Source: Thioalkalicoccus limnaeus (lineage in GTDB: Bacteria; Pseudomonadota; Gammaproteobacteria; Chromatiales; Chromatiaceae). From it: a stretch of 64,000 bases of DNA. The stretch lies in assembly GCF_041197575.1 (NCBI RefSeq), contig NZ_JBDKXB010000002.1, positions 124,001 to 188,000 on the forward strand, written 5' to 3'. Positions 9,532 through 19,056 of this stretch are shown in pieces. Numbering within the stretch: position 1 is the first letter of the stretch; every line of letters starts with the position of its first letter. A program made the translations under genes and the position numbers. The notes below the pieces were generated by a model. It searched no databases. It saw only the letters and a program-made list of their open reading frames with translations, and was not told where the DNA came from.

Positions 9532-10908
9532 ATGGACCCGAAAGAGGATCTGGACCCGGAATCCCCAACATCCCGCGCCGATCCAGCCGGGCGCCCGAAG
9601 GCGACGCGGCGGGACACCGACCGGCGGGATGACCGAGACCTCGACTCGGTCGCCGATCTGTTTGCATTGGAACAGGAGGCGGAGCGGACGCGGGCGGCCC
9701 TACTGGACCGCGAGCGCGCCCTGGAGTCGATCTCGGCCGAGTGCCGCCGGCTCGAGGATCTGATCGAGGACCGGCACCTCGCCTACGATGGGCTCAAGCA
9801 GGAGCACGAGCGAAAACTCCGGGCACTCGACCTGGCCCGACAGCGCATCGCACAGCTCGAAGCCGAGCTCGAGCGCCTTCGCTCACGCGAGACGAGCGGT
9901 TGGGCGGCTCCGCTCGCCGATGACACGGAACCGGGGCGCCCGCTGTCGCCGGCCTGGGCCATCCCGGTGCGCTCCGGTGTGGTCGCGCTGCTGGTCGTCG
10001 CGAGCCTGGCTGCCGGCGCTGGGCTGACCATGCTCTGGTCATCGCTGGGGACCTGGTGGAACGGCACTCGAACCCCGCCGGCACTGGCCGAACGGTCGGA
10101 ACCCACGCCGTCGCTGTCGACGCCAACGGAACCGGGGGCCGCTGTGGAACCCGAGGCAACGACAGCGCCGCCCGCCGTGGTCGTCGGGGTTCGGCAGGAC
10201 CGGTTGCGCGACGGCTCACCCGGGCCGCTGCTGATGGAGCTTGCTGGTGGCCGCTTCGTCATGGGTCGGGAGACCCCGGGTGCGCCCGATGCCTACCCGG
10301 CGCGCGAGGTACAGGTCGGTGCCTTCTTGATCGGCGTCCACGAAGTGACGTTCGACGATTATGACCGGTTCGTGCGCGCAACCGGTCGGCGTGCTCCGCG
10401 GGACTTCGGATGGGGCCGGGGTTCGCGACCGGTCGTCGATGTCGACTGGTCCGACGCCCAGGCTTATCTGGCTTGGCTCTCGCGCGAGACCGGGCAGCGC
10501 TATCGGTTGCCAAGCGAGGCCGAATGGGAATTCGCTGCCGGCGGTGGGAGCGAGACGTCGTTTTGGTGGGGCGCCTCCGTGGAAACCGGTCGCGCGGCGT
10601 GTTTCGATTGCGGTAGTCCCTGGGACGGGCTCTCTACGGCGCCGGTCGGCCGTTTTCCCGCCAACCCGTTCGGCCTCTACGACACGGCCGGGAATGTTGC
10701 CGAGTGGGTGGCCGATTGTTACCGGCCGAACTACGAGGGCGCGCCGCTCGACGCGCGGCCCTGGGATCAGGGCGCGTGCGAATTTCGCGTCGAGCGCGGT
10801 GGTTCCTTTGCGCGTTCGGCCCATTCGATGCGCACCTTCGTCCGCGGCCGCATGGCGTCGGACACCCGGCTCAATCTGCTCGGCTTCCGGGTTGCGCGCG
10901 ACCCCTGA
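9532..10908 (+). CDS. Formylglycine-generating enzyme (SUMF1)-domain protein with coiled coil and membrane anchor
   Basis: The 458-residue protein has a charged, coiled-coil N-terminal part (about residues 40-120), one transmembrane helix (about 145-168, VVALLVVASLAAGAGLTML), a Thr/Pro/Glu-rich linker, and a C-terminal FGE/SUMF1 domain from about residue 235 (ELAGGRFVMGRE..., EVTFDDYDRFV, LPSEAEWEFA, GLYDTAGNVAEWVADCY, RVERGGSF). The domain would face the periplasm. Such proteins are often non-enzymatic sensors or regulators; no sulfatase substrate is nearby, so formylglycine formation is not assumed. Confidence 0.85.
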   Translation: MDPKEDLDPESPTSRADPAGRPKATRRDTDRRDDRDLDSVADLFALEQEAERTRAALLDRERALESISAECRRLEDLIEDRHLAYDGLKQEHERKLRALDLARQRIAQLEAELERLRSRETSGWAAPLADDTEPGRPLSPAWAIPVRSGVVALLVVASLAAGAGLTMLWSSLGTWWNGTRTPPALAERSEPTPSLSTPTEPGAAVEPEATTAPPAVVVGVRQDRLRDGSPGPLLMELAGGRFVMGRETPGAPDAYPAREVQVGAFLIGVHEVTFDDYDRFVRATGRRAPRDFGWGRGSRPVVDVDWSDAQAYLAWLSRETGQRYRLPSEAEWEFAAGGGSETSFWWGASVETGRAACFDCGSPWDGLSTAPVGRFPANPFGLYDTAGNVAEWVADCYRPNYEGAPLDARPWDQGACEFRVERGGSFARSAHSMRTFVRGRMASDTRLNLLGFRVARDP

Positions 10909-10935
10909 GGCAACTCCTTCAAGATAAAATACCCT

Positions 10936-11012
10936 GTAGGTCGGGTTAGGCGCGCCAACTCGGAACCTGAAGTACCCGGTATGCGCTCGATGCGCGCCGC
11001 AACCCGGCATCG
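10936..11012. repeat. Imperfect inverted repeat between convergent genes
   Basis: The left arm (GTCGGGTTAGGCGCG) and the right arm (TGCGCGCCGCAACCCGGC) pair over about 15 bases with one or two mismatches. They lie in the gap between the convergent SUMF1-domain gene and rng. A dispersed intergenic repeat or a bidirectional terminator without a T-run are both possible. Confidence 0.45.
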
Positions 11013-11037
11013 CCTCGGACGGCGATGTCGTGCCGAT

Positions 11038-12492
11038 TCAGATCAGCACGACATCGTACTGTTCCTGGGTATAGAGTGCCTCGACCTGGAGCCGCACCGG
11101 TTTGCCGATAAAGGCCTCCAGTTCGGCCAGATAGGCCGATTCTTCGTCGAGCAAGCGGTCGACGACCTCCTGCGAGGCCAGCACCAACAGGCTCTCGATG
11201 TCGAACTGCCGGGCCTCGCGCAGGATCTCGCGAAAGATCTCGAAACAGACGGTTTCGGCGGTCTTGACGGTGCCGCGGCCGCCGCAGCAGGGGCAGGGTT
11301 GGCACAGAACATGTTCGAGCGATTCGCGCGTGCGCTTGCGCGTCATCTCGACGAGACCGAGCGTCGAGACCTCGGAGATGTGGGTCTTCGCGTGATCGCG
11401 GGCCAGGCACTTCTCCAGCGCCCGCAGGACCTGGCGCTTGTGCTCGTCGTCCGTCATATCGATGAAATCGATGATGATGATGCCGCCGAGGTTGCGCAGC
11501 CGCAGTTGCCGACAGATCGCCTGAGCCGCCTCGAGGTTGGTCTTGAAGATGGTCTCCTCGAGATTGCGATGGCCGACGAAGGCTCCGGTGTTGACATCGA
11601 TCGTCGTCATCGCCTCGGTCTGTTCGATCACCAGGTGGCCGCCGGATTTCAACTGGACCTTGCGCTGCAGGGCCTTCTGGATCTCGTCCTCGACGCCGTA
11701 GAGGTCGAACAGCGGACGCTCGCCCTGGTAATAGTCGAGGCGGTCCTCGATCTCGGGGATGTACTTGGCGGCAAAGGGCCGGGCGCGTTCGAACATCGCG
11801 CGCGAATCGATCCGGATCCGCTCGACATCGGGTGTCACCAGGTCGCGCAGGGCACGCAGTGCGAGCGGCAGGTCGTCGTGGATCAGGCCGATTTCGCTGG
11901 TGCCTTCGCACCGTTCGCGAATCCCGCGCCACAGCTTGGCCAGAAAGGCCATGTCCCGGTTCAGTATTTCGGCGTCGAGGCCTTCGGCCGCGGTGCGTGC
12001 GATGTAACCCCCGGCATCCGGATGGTCCTCCACGTAGGTTTGCAGGATCTCGCGCAGCCGTTTGCGCTCGTCCTCGTCCTCGATCTTCTGCGAGACGCCG
12101 GTGTTGTGCAGCGATGGCATGAAGACCAGATAGCGCGACGCGAGCGAGATATTGGTCGTCAGGCGCGCACCCTTGGTGCCGAGCGGATCCTTGATCACCT
12201 GTACGACGATGGTGTCGCCTTCGCGCACCAGGTCGTTGATCTGATCGCTGCGCGGTTCGCCGTCGACGCTGATGATGTCGGAGGCGTGCAGGAAGGCGGC
12301 GCGTTCCAGACCGATCGCGACGAACGCCGCCTGCATGCCCGGGAGCACGCGGCACACCTTGCCCTTGTAGATGTTGCCGACGAGCCCGCAGCGCTCGGCG
12401 CGCTCGATGATGATCTCCTGGACGACCCCGTTCTCGACGACGGCGACCCGGGTCTCGGGCGGGGTCACGTTGATCAGTATCTCTTCGCTCAT
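11038..12492 (-). CDS. rng: Ribonuclease G
   Basis: This 484-residue RNase E/G-family endoribonuclease starts with the usual MSEEILINVTPPETRVAVVE, has an S1 domain (about residues 40-125), the DVNTGAF catalytic aspartate segment and a Zn-link motif CPCCGGRG. It matures 16S rRNA 5' ends and degrades mRNA. It is the last gene of a maf-rng pair, the order known from E. coli (yhdE-cafA), with rlmH upstream. Confidence 0.95.
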   Translation of the reverse strand: MSEEILINVTPPETRVAVVENGVVQEIIIERAERCGLVGNIYKGKVCRVLPGMQAAFVAIGLERAAFLHASDIISVDGEPRSDQINDLVREGDTIVVQVIKDPLGTKGARLTTNISLASRYLVFMPSLHNTGVSQKIEDEDERKRLREILQTYVEDHPDAGGYIARTAAEGLDAEILNRDMAFLAKLWRGIRERCEGTSEIGLIHDDLPLALRALRDLVTPDVERIRIDSRAMFERARPFAAKYIPEIEDRLDYYQGERPLFDLYGVEDEIQKALQRKVQLKSGGHLVIEQTEAMTTIDVNTGAFVGHRNLEETIFKTNLEAAQAICRQLRLRNLGGIIIIDFIDMTDDEHKRQVLRALEKCLARDHAKTHISEVSTLGLVEMTRKRTRESLEHVLCQPCPCCGGRGTVKTAETVCFEIFREILREARQFDIESLLVLASQEVVDRLLDEESAYLAELEAFIGKPVRLQVEALYTQEQYDVVLI

Positions 12493-12589
12493 GTGGTCGG
12501 GCCCGCGTGCTGTCGTCGTGGTTCCAGATGCTGGTCGAAGCCTCGGACGGCCCGCTTTGCCCGCCCCGATGCGGACTGGCCGCCGCCGG

Positions 12590-13231
12590 TCAGGCGCATG
12601 GCGTCGCGTCGCCCGCTGCCACGAGGGGATCGAAGCCTGCGGTGGTCAGTAGTTGGGCCGTTTCGAACAGCGGTAGGCCCATGACGCCCGAATAGCTGCC
12701 GACGATCTGCGTGACGAACAAGGCCCCGAGTCCCTGAATCGCATAGGCGCCGGCCTTGTCGCAGGGCTCGCCCGTCGCCCAATAAGCGGTCGCCTCAGCG
12801 GGCGTGATCGGGCGAAACAGGACTTGGCTGTCGCTCGAGGCCGTTTGTTCGATACCGTCATGGAGCAGCGCGATCCCAGTCACGACTCGATGGGCACGCC
12901 CGGACAGGCAGGCCAGCATCGCCAAGCCCTCGTCGCGCGTGCGCGGTTTGCCGAGGATCTGCGAGTCGACTACGACCGAGGTGTCGGCGGCCAAGATCGC
13001 GATCTCTGGTCCATCGGCCCCGTAGGCCGCTGGCGCGGCAAGGATCGCGGAACGGCCAGCGCGGGCCTTGGCCAGCGCGAGACGGATCACGAGGTCTGTC
13101 GGCGATTCCGTCGGGTGAGGGGTCTCGTCGAGATCGACCGCGACGATTCGGTGACGGACCCCGATCTGATCGAGCAGGGCACGTCGTCGGGGTGATCTGG
13201 ACGCGAGATAGAGCGGTCGGGTACTGGACAT
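12590..13231 (-). CDS. maf: Maf-family nucleotide pyrophosphatase (YhdE type)
   Basis: A 213-residue Maf protein with the N-terminal LASRSPRRRALLDQIG and the AADTSVVVD motif. Position between rlmH and rng and sequence type suggest the YhdE subfamily, which hydrolyses dTTP and UTP to remove non-canonical nucleotides. The ATG at 13231 is preferred over the GTG at 13234 because GGAG lies five bases upstream. It begins 10 bases after the rlmH stop. Confidence 0.92.
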   Translation of the reverse strand: MSSTRPLYLASRSPRRRALLDQIGVRHRIVAVDLDETPHPTESPTDLVIRLALAKARAGRSAILAAPAAYGADGPEIAILAADTSVVVDSQILGKPRTRDEGLAMLACLSGRAHRVVTGIALLHDGIEQTASSDSQVLFRPITPAEATAYWATGEPCDKAGAYAIQGLGALFVTQIVGSYSGVMGLPLFETAQLLTTAGFDPLVAAGDATPCA

Positions 13232-13241
13232 CACGACTCCG

Positions 13242-13712
13242 TCAAGCTCGATGATAAGGGTGGCCTTGCACCAGGGTCCAGGCCCGGTAGACCTGTTCGG
13301 CCACGAGGATCCGCACCAGCGGGTGCGGAAAGGTCAGGGTCGACAGCGACCAATGTTGGTCGGCACGGGCCAGGCAGTCCTCGGCCAAGCCGTCGGCACC
13401 GCCGACCAACAGTGCCTGATCACGGCCGCCGGCGAGCCAGCCGCGCAACTCGTCGGCTAGGCGTTCGGTGGACCAGGCACGCCCGCGTTGATCCAACGCG
13501 ATGATCCCGGCCCCCTTGGGCACCGCCTTCAAGAGGCGTTCGCCTTCTTCGCGGATCGCTTTGGAGGTCGACGTCGCCTTGCCGCGGTGCGCCGGTTCGA
13601 TCTCGATCAGGCGGAGCGCGCACTCGGGCGGCAGGCGCCGCGCATACTCGTCGAAGCCGGCCTGCACCCAATCCGGCATCCGCCGGCCGACGCCGAGCAG
13701 ATGGATCCGCAT
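13242..13712 (-). CDS. rlmH: 23S rRNA (pseudouridine1915-N3)-methyltransferase
   Basis: This 156-residue SPOUT methyltransferase starts MRIHLLGVGRRMPDWV and contains the GIIALDQRGRAWSTE, LVGGADGL and LTFPHPLVRILVAEQVYRAW segments that form the knotted SAM site. It modifies helix 69 of 23S rRNA on assembled ribosomes. Length is normal. It is the first gene of the rlmH-maf-rng run. Confidence 0.95.
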   Translation of the reverse strand: MRIHLLGVGRRMPDWVQAGFDEYARRLPPECALRLIEIEPAHRGKATSTSKAIREEGERLLKAVPKGAGIIALDQRGRAWSTERLADELRGWLAGGRDQALLVGGADGLAEDCLARADQHWSLSTLTFPHPLVRILVAEQVYRAWTLVQGHPYHRA

Positions 13713-13924
13713 CCGTTCACGGCGCCGGAGCGCGCCTCGCAGAGCGGCGGCGGTCGGCCAGTCGAGTCATTCGATATTGCCTCCTCGTCAGGTGCGCGGC
13801 GCCGCGCCGCTGCTTCAGAGCCGCGTTGACGGCGAGTCCGACCGCGGCGGCACCAGGCAGGACCCGGCCGCCATAGGATACCTTATGATAACGTTTACGC
13901 TTTGCTTGTATTGGATCCAGCCCA

Positions 13925-16624
13925 ATGACCCAAGGTTACGACCTCGTGTTGGTCGATGGCTCGTCGTATCTGTTCCGCGCCTATCACGCGCTGCCGAAGC
14001 TTTCGAACTCGCATGGCGAGCCGACCGGAGCCTTGGTCGGTGTCCTCAACATGCTGCGCAAGCTGATCGACGACTATCAGCCGGAGCGCATCGCGGTGGT
14101 CTTCGATGCGCCGGGCCGGACCTTCCGTGACGATCTGTTCCCCGACTACAAGGCCACCCGACCGCCGTTGCCGGAGGATCTGCGCGCGCAGATCGAACCC
14201 TTGCACGAGGTGGTCCGGGCCATGGGCCTGCCATTGCTCGCCGTTCCCGGGGTCGAGGCCGACGATGTGATCGGTACGCTGGCGACGCAGGCCGCGGCAG
14301 CCGGCCTGCGCACGCTGATCTCGACCGGTGACAAGGACCTGGCTCAGCTGGTGGATGAGCGGATCACGCTCGTCAACACGATGAGCGGTGCCCAACTGGA
14401 TCCCGAGGCCGTTCGCGCCAAGTTCGGCGTCCCGCCGGAGCGGATCGTCGATCTGTTGGCCTTGACGGGCGACAACGTCGACAACATCCCTGGCGTGCCG
14501 AATTGCGGGCCCAAGACCGCTGCCAAGTGGCTTCAGGCCTATGGCGATCTGGATGGTGTGATGGCGCGGGCCGATGAGGTCAAGGGCAAGGTCGGCGACA
14601 ACCTGCGCGCGGCACTCGACCGGCTGCCGTTGACGCGAGACCTGACCCGCGTGCGTCGTGATCTGTCGTTGGATCTGTCGCCCGATGATCTGCGACCGGC
14701 CCAGCCGGATCTGAAGGCGTTGCGCGACTGGTATCGGCGGCTCGAGGCCAGACGCCTGCTCGCGACGCTGCCCGACGACGGGGAGTTGGCCCACGCGACG
14801 GCGGTCAGCGCGGCGCCGGGTTACGAGCTGATCCTGACCGAGGCGGCATTCGAGGCCTGGTACACCCGCCTCGAGCAGGCGCCTTTGTTCGCATTCGATA
14901 CCGAGACGACGGCCCTCGATTACATGCGCGCGGAACTCGTCGGGGTCTCCTTTGCCGTCGAGCCCGGGCGAGCGGCCTATGTGCCGCTGGCGCACGACTA
15001 CCCCGGTGCGCCGGATCAGCTCGACCGCAATTGGGTGCTCGATCGGCTGCGTCCTCTGCTCGAAGATCCCGATCGTCCCAAGGTCGGTCAGAACCTCAAG
15101 TACGACATGAGCGTGCTGGCCCGTTATGGGGTCGCGCTGCGGGGACTGGCGCACGACACCATGCTCGAGAGCTATGTCCTCGATAGCACCGCGACCCGGC
15201 ACGACATGGACTCGCTGGCCAAGAAATACCTGGATCGGGATACCATCCGGTTCGAGACGATCGCGGGCAAGGGCGCCAAGCAGCTGACCTTCAATCAGAT
15301 CCCGCTCGAACAGGCTGGCGATTACGCGGCCGAGGACGCCGAGGTGACCTTGAGTCTCCATCGGGCGCTGTGGCCGCGCATCGAGGCGCTGCCGGGCCTG
15401 TCCGGCCTTTATCGCGAGATCGAGATGCCGCTGGTGCCGGTGCTGTCGCGGATGGAGCGCGCCGGCGTGCGCATCGATCGCGAGCTGCTCGCGGCGCAGA
15501 GCCAGGCCTTGGCCGAGCGGATCCAGGCCCTCGAAGGCCAGGCGCATGCGGTGGCCGGGCGGCCATTCAATCTCGGGTCGCCGAAACAGATCGGCGCCAT
15601 CTTCTTCGATGAGCTCGGGCTGCCGGTCGTCGCCAAGACCCCGACCGGCGTGCCTTCGACCTCGGAGGGCGTCCTCGAGCAACTCGCGAACGACGGCCAT
15701 GAGCTACCACGGTTGATCCTCGAACACCGCCGCCTCGCGAAGCTGCGTTCGACCTACACGGACAAGTTGCCGCAGATGGTCAACGCGCACACCGGCCGCG
15801 TCCACACCTCCTACCATCAGGCCGTTGCAGCGACCGGGCGCCTCTCCTCGAGCGACCCGAACCTGCAGAATATCCCAATCCGCAGCGACGAGGGGCGGGC
15901 GATCCGCCGCGCCTTCGTTCCCGAACCGGGCCGGCGGCTGCTGGCGGCCGACTATTCGCAGATCGAGCTGCGGATCATGGCCCATCTGTCCGGCGACGAG
16001 CGGCTGCTGGCGGCCTTCGCGGCCGGCCAGGATATCCATCGCGCGACGGCGGCCGAGATCCTGGGGCTCGCTCCGGAGCAGGTCACCGGCGAACAGCGGC
16101 GCTCGGCGAAGGCGATCAACTTCGGTCTGATCTATGGCATGTCGGCCTTTGGACTCGCTCGGCAGCTCGGCATCGATCGCGGCGCCGCACAAGAATATGT
16201 CGACCGCTACTTCGCACGCTACCCGGGAGTGCGCGCCTACATGGAGCGGACCCGCGCGCAGGCCCGCCGGGACAAGTACGTCGAGACCCTGTTCGGCCGG
16301 CGGCTGTACCTGACCGACATCGATCACAGCAACCAGGGACGCCGCGCGGGCGCCGAGCGCACTGCGATCAACGCGCCGCTGCAAGGCACCGCGGCCGACG
16401 TCATCAAGCGCGCGATGATCGTCGTCGACGGCTGGATCGAGCGGGATGCCCCGCCGCTTCGGCTGATCATGCAGGTCCACGATGAACTGGTGTTCGAGGT
16501 CGCCGAGGGGTTCGTCGCCGAGGCCTCGACCCGCATCCGCGAGGCGATGCAGCAGGCCGCCGACCTCGCGGTCCCGCTCCTGGTCGATATCGGCGTCGGG
16601 GCCAATTGGGACGAGGCGCATTGA
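13925..16624 (+). CDS. polA: DNA polymerase I
   Basis: The 899-residue protein has a 5'-nuclease domain (about residues 1-290, LVDGSSYLFRAYHALP, GVEADDVIGTLA), a 3'-5' exonuclease domain (AFDTETTALDYM with D and E intact) and an A-family polymerase domain (LAADYSQIELRIMAHLSGD motif A, RRSAKAINFGLIYGMS motif B, MQVHDELVFEV motif C). All catalytic residues are present, so proofreading should be active. Length is normal for gammaproteobacteria. Confidence 0.97.
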   Translation: MTQGYDLVLVDGSSYLFRAYHALPKLSNSHGEPTGALVGVLNMLRKLIDDYQPERIAVVFDAPGRTFRDDLFPDYKATRPPLPEDLRAQIEPLHEVVRAMGLPLLAVPGVEADDVIGTLATQAAAAGLRTLISTGDKDLAQLVDERITLVNTMSGAQLDPEAVRAKFGVPPERIVDLLALTGDNVDNIPGVPNCGPKTAAKWLQAYGDLDGVMARADEVKGKVGDNLRAALDRLPLTRDLTRVRRDLSLDLSPDDLRPAQPDLKALRDWYRRLEARRLLATLPDDGELAHATAVSAAPGYELILTEAAFEAWYTRLEQAPLFAFDTETTALDYMRAELVGVSFAVEPGRAAYVPLAHDYPGAPDQLDRNWVLDRLRPLLEDPDRPKVGQNLKYDMSVLARYGVALRGLAHDTMLESYVLDSTATRHDMDSLAKKYLDRDTIRFETIAGKGAKQLTFNQIPLEQAGDYAAEDAEVTLSLHRALWPRIEALPGLSGLYREIEMPLVPVLSRMERAGVRIDRELLAAQSQALAERIQALEGQAHAVAGRPFNLGSPKQIGAIFFDELGLPVVAKTPTGVPSTSEGVLEQLANDGHELPRLILEHRRLAKLRSTYTDKLPQMVNAHTGRVHTSYHQAVAATGRLSSSDPNLQNIPIRSDEGRAIRRAFVPEPGRRLLAADYSQIELRIMAHLSGDERLLAAFAAGQDIHRATAAEILGLAPEQVTGEQRRSAKAINFGLIYGMSAFGLARQLGIDRGAAQEYVDRYFARYPGVRAYMERTRAQARRDKYVETLFGRRLYLTDIDHSNQGRRAGAERTAINAPLQGTAADVIKRAMIVVDGWIERDAPPLRLIMQVHDELVFEVAEGFVAEASTRIREAMQQAADLAVPLLVDIGVGANWDEAH

Positions 16625-16636
16625 TCGCGCCCGTTG

Positions 16637-16831
16637 TAGGTGCGGCTTCAGCCGCAACGCCCGGTGTCGGTGCGGCTTCAACCGCATCGCTTGGGGTAGG
16701 TGCGCCTTCAGCCGCAACGCCCGTGTCGGTGCGGCTTCAGCCGCATCGTTTGGGGTAGGTGCGGCTTCAGCCGCACGAAGGCCACGAAGGCCTTGGCCGT
16801 CGGGGCAAAGGGTGTTGCGGCTGAACCCGCA
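16637..16831. repeat. REP-like palindrome array (five direct copies plus one inverted)
   Basis: The palindromic core TGCGGCTTCAGCCGCA or a one-base variant occurs at 16641, 16671, 16701, 16730 and 16760, a 29-30-base period, and in inverted form at 16816. Spacers alternate between an acgcccg(g)tgtcgg type and a tcg(c/t)ttggggtagg type, so the real repeat unit is a roughly 60-base dimer. It follows the polA stop and may stabilise 3' ends or act as a RAYT transposase substrate. Confidence 0.85.
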
Positions 16832-16900
16832 CCCACAGCCGGTCAACCGACAGCCGCGTAAGCCTGGTTCGCCATTGTTCGGGAGTCTCCTCAGCGCATT

Positions 16901-17824
16901 TCAGTCGGTCCCTGCGTCCTCGGCGTCAGGCCGAACGACGAGGCCGCGGTGGGCGCATTTTCGCCCGGCGAGCCGCACAGCCGCCTCCACGGCAGCGGGT
17001 GCGCTGAGACCGCGCAACAGGCCGTCGATGAGCCCGGCATTGAAGACGTCGCCGGCGCCGAGGGTGTCCACGACTTGGCTGGGTGGGGTCGCCGGAACCC
17101 GTCCGATCGACCCGCCGCGGTCGAGGAAATAGGCGCCGCGCGCGCCCCAGGTCAGCGTGATCAAGGTCGCATCCGAGCGTTCGGCGAGGGCCACGAGAAA
17201 GGGTTCGGCCTCGTCGAAGCCCTGAGCGATCGCGAACGGGCGGCTGGCCATCAAGATCCGCGGACCGCGCAGAAGATCCTCGATCCCGGTCCGCGGCTTC
17301 TCGAGTTCGAGCGATATGGGTAACCCGGGGGCCTCGTGCATGACGCGCTCGATCATGCGGCGGGTCGCGTCGGGATGGCGCCCTTCGAAATGGACCCAGG
17401 CCAGATCGGCCAGCGAGACGCGATCGAAGGACTCGGCATCGAGCTCCGGCAGGTCCCGGTAGTGCACGATGGTGCGGCTGCCGCTGGCGCGGCTCGACAG
17501 CACGAACGAGGTCGGCGTCGTGGCGGCCTGGACCCTGACGGCGGCACTTGTGTCGACACCGAACCGGGCGAGGTCGGCGAGGATCAGATCCGCGCCGGCA
17601 TCGTCGGCCAGGGTCCCGACCCAGCGACAGCGTCGGCCGAGCTGGGACAAGATCACCAGGCTGTTGGCGACATTGCCGCCGCGCCGGCGGTCCTCGGCCA
17701 AGGCGCGGATCTCGTCGTCCTCGGCCGGGTAGGCGGCGACCTCGTGGATGATGTCGACCGTCGCGATGCCGACGCCGAGCACGATACCGGCCGGTCCTCG
17801 GGGGTGGGTCAGCATGTCATCCAT
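16901..17824 (-). CDS. PfkB-family carbohydrate kinase (ketohexokinase-like)
   Basis: A 307-residue ribokinase-superfamily kinase. Signature 1 (RRGGNVANSLVILSQLG) and signature 2 (DTLGAGDVFNAGLIDGLLRG, with the catalytic aspartate after GAG) are both intact. Resemblance is closest to ketohexokinase-like members, but the sugar substrate cannot be told. The start is uncertain: 17824 (MDDMLTHPRGP) and 17815 both precede the first conserved strand; the longer open frame is probably not translated. Confidence 0.85.
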   Translation of the reverse strand: MDDMLTHPRGPAGIVLGVGIATVDIIHEVAAYPAEDDEIRALAEDRRRGGNVANSLVILSQLGRRCRWVGTLADDAGADLILADLARFGVDTSAAVRVQAATTPTSFVLSSRASGSRTIVHYRDLPELDAESFDRVSLADLAWVHFEGRHPDATRRMIERVMHEAPGLPISLELEKPRTGIEDLLRGPRILMASRPFAIAQGFDEAEPFLVALAERSDATLITLTWGARGAYFLDRGGSIGRVPATPPSQVVDTLGAGDVFNAGLIDGLLRGLSAPAAVEAAVRLAGRKCAHRGLVVRPDAEDAGTD

Positions 17825-17972
17825 TCGACACCATGGGGAGCATCCTGTGGGCATCAGGGTGCCCATTGTGCCAGAGGGTTCGGCCAGGGTGACGGCTTGG
17901 CCATTGACGGGTGGCGAAAACGGGGCCTGATCCCCGCGGAAAGCCCTTGAAGTTCTGGGGACGTCGACTAAC

Positions 17973-17988
17973 ATTAGAGAAATCTAAT
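17973..17988. promoter_or_regulatory. Palindromic candidate operator upstream of the RND efflux operon
   Basis: A perfect 6-4-6 palindrome, ATTAGA-GAAA-TCTAAT, lies 22 bases upstream of the adaptor start in an otherwise GC-rich region. It overlaps a possible -10 (TAATAT at 17986). Position and symmetry suggest a repressor site for the efflux operon. No regulator gene is adjacent, so the cognate protein is unknown. Confidence 0.5.
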
Positions 17989-18009
17989 ATACAGGCTGAC
18001 AGGATCCCC

Positions 18010-19056
18010 ATGTCATCATTCAGGTTCATTCCGTTGCTGGCGCTGGCGCTGGCGCTGGCAGGCGCGGTTGCCGCCGAGTCTGCGCCGCCGCCGTTGGCGA
18101 CCGCCGCGGCCGAGTATCGCGTGGTCGCGCGCGAGTTCCGCCTCGACGGCGTCGTCGAGGCGCTCCACCGGTCGACCGTGTCGGCTCAGACCCAGGGGCA
18201 GGTCGAGGAGCTCCATTACGACGTCGACGACTATGTCGAAAAAGGCGCGCTGCTCGTGCGGCTGCGCGATACCGAGCACCGAGCACGGGTTAGCCAGGCG
18301 ACGGCCGAGGTGCGTTCGGCGACGGCCACGCTGGAGCGTGTACGAGACGAGCACGAGCGCATTGCGGGGCTCTTTGCGAAGCGTTCTGTCTCCGAGTCGG
18401 CCATGGACGCGGCGACGGCCGAGTTGACGGCCGTCGAGGCCGCGCTGGAGTCCGCCACCGCGCGGCTCGAGCAGGCCGAGGAGCAGTTGGCCTATACGCG
18501 GATTCGGGCCCCCTATTCGGGGCTGGTCACGCATCGCCACATCTCCCGTGGCGAGATGGCGAGCCCCGGTACGCCGCTGATGAGCGGCATCTCGCTCGAT
18601 GCGTTGCGGGTCGTCGTCGATGTGCCTCAGAGTCTGATCCCCGCGGTGCGCGCCGGCGGTCAGGCACGGATCCAGTTGCCCGATGGCGAGCTGATCGAGG
18701 CGACCAGGATCACGATCTTTCCGTTCGCCGACATGGGCTCGAGCACCTTTCAAGTGCGTCTGATGTTGCCGGAGGGGTTGCCCGGGCTCTTCCCGGGGAT
18801 GTTCGTGAAGACCCGCTTCGTCGTCGGCGAGCGCCGCGAGCTGCTGGTGCCGCAGGCCGCGTTGGTGCAACGCTCCGAGGTCACCGGCGTCTACGTCGTC
18901 GATGAGGCCGGCCGGCCCAGCCTCCGCCAGATCCGTGTCGGGCGCCAGGTCGGCGACCAGTTCGTGGTCCTGGCCGGGCTCGACGAGGGTGAGCAGGTCG
19001 CCATCGATCCGATCGCCGCGAGCCTGGCCCGCAAGGCCCTTGGAGATCGGCCATGA
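18010..19056 (+). CDS. RND efflux periplasmic adaptor (membrane fusion protein)
   Basis: The 348-residue protein has a signal peptide (SSFRFIPLLALALALAGAVAAESA), a barrel-sandwich half (VSAQTQGQVEELHYDVDDYVEKGALLVRL), a helical hairpin of about 80 residues and a second barrel half (YTRIRAPYSGLVTHRHI). It links the inner-membrane pump to an outer-membrane channel. The ATG at 18010 is chosen because the signal peptide starts there. It overlaps the pump gene by ATGA. No outer-membrane factor gene follows. Confidence 0.92.
   Translation: MSSFRFIPLLALALALAGAVAAESAPPPLATAAAEYRVVAREFRLDGVVEALHRSTVSAQTQGQVEELHYDVDDYVEKGALLVRLRDTEHRARVSQATAEVRSATATLERVRDEHERIAGLFAKRSVSESAMDAATAELTAVEAALESATARLEQAEEQLAYTRIRAPYSGLVTHRHISRGEMASPGTPLMSGISLDALRVVVDVPQSLIPAVRAGGQARIQLPDGELIEATRITIFPFADMGSSTFQVRLMLPEGLPGLFPGMFVKTRFVVGERRELLVPQAALVQRSEVTGVYVVDEAGRPSLRQIRVGRQVGDQFVVLAGLDEGEQVAIDPIAASLARKALGDRP

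Noticed and set aside
16637..16831. The tandem palindromes as a possible CRISPR array
   Set aside because: Spacers are only about 14 bases and repeat in alternation, repeats are self-complementary, and no cas gene is near.
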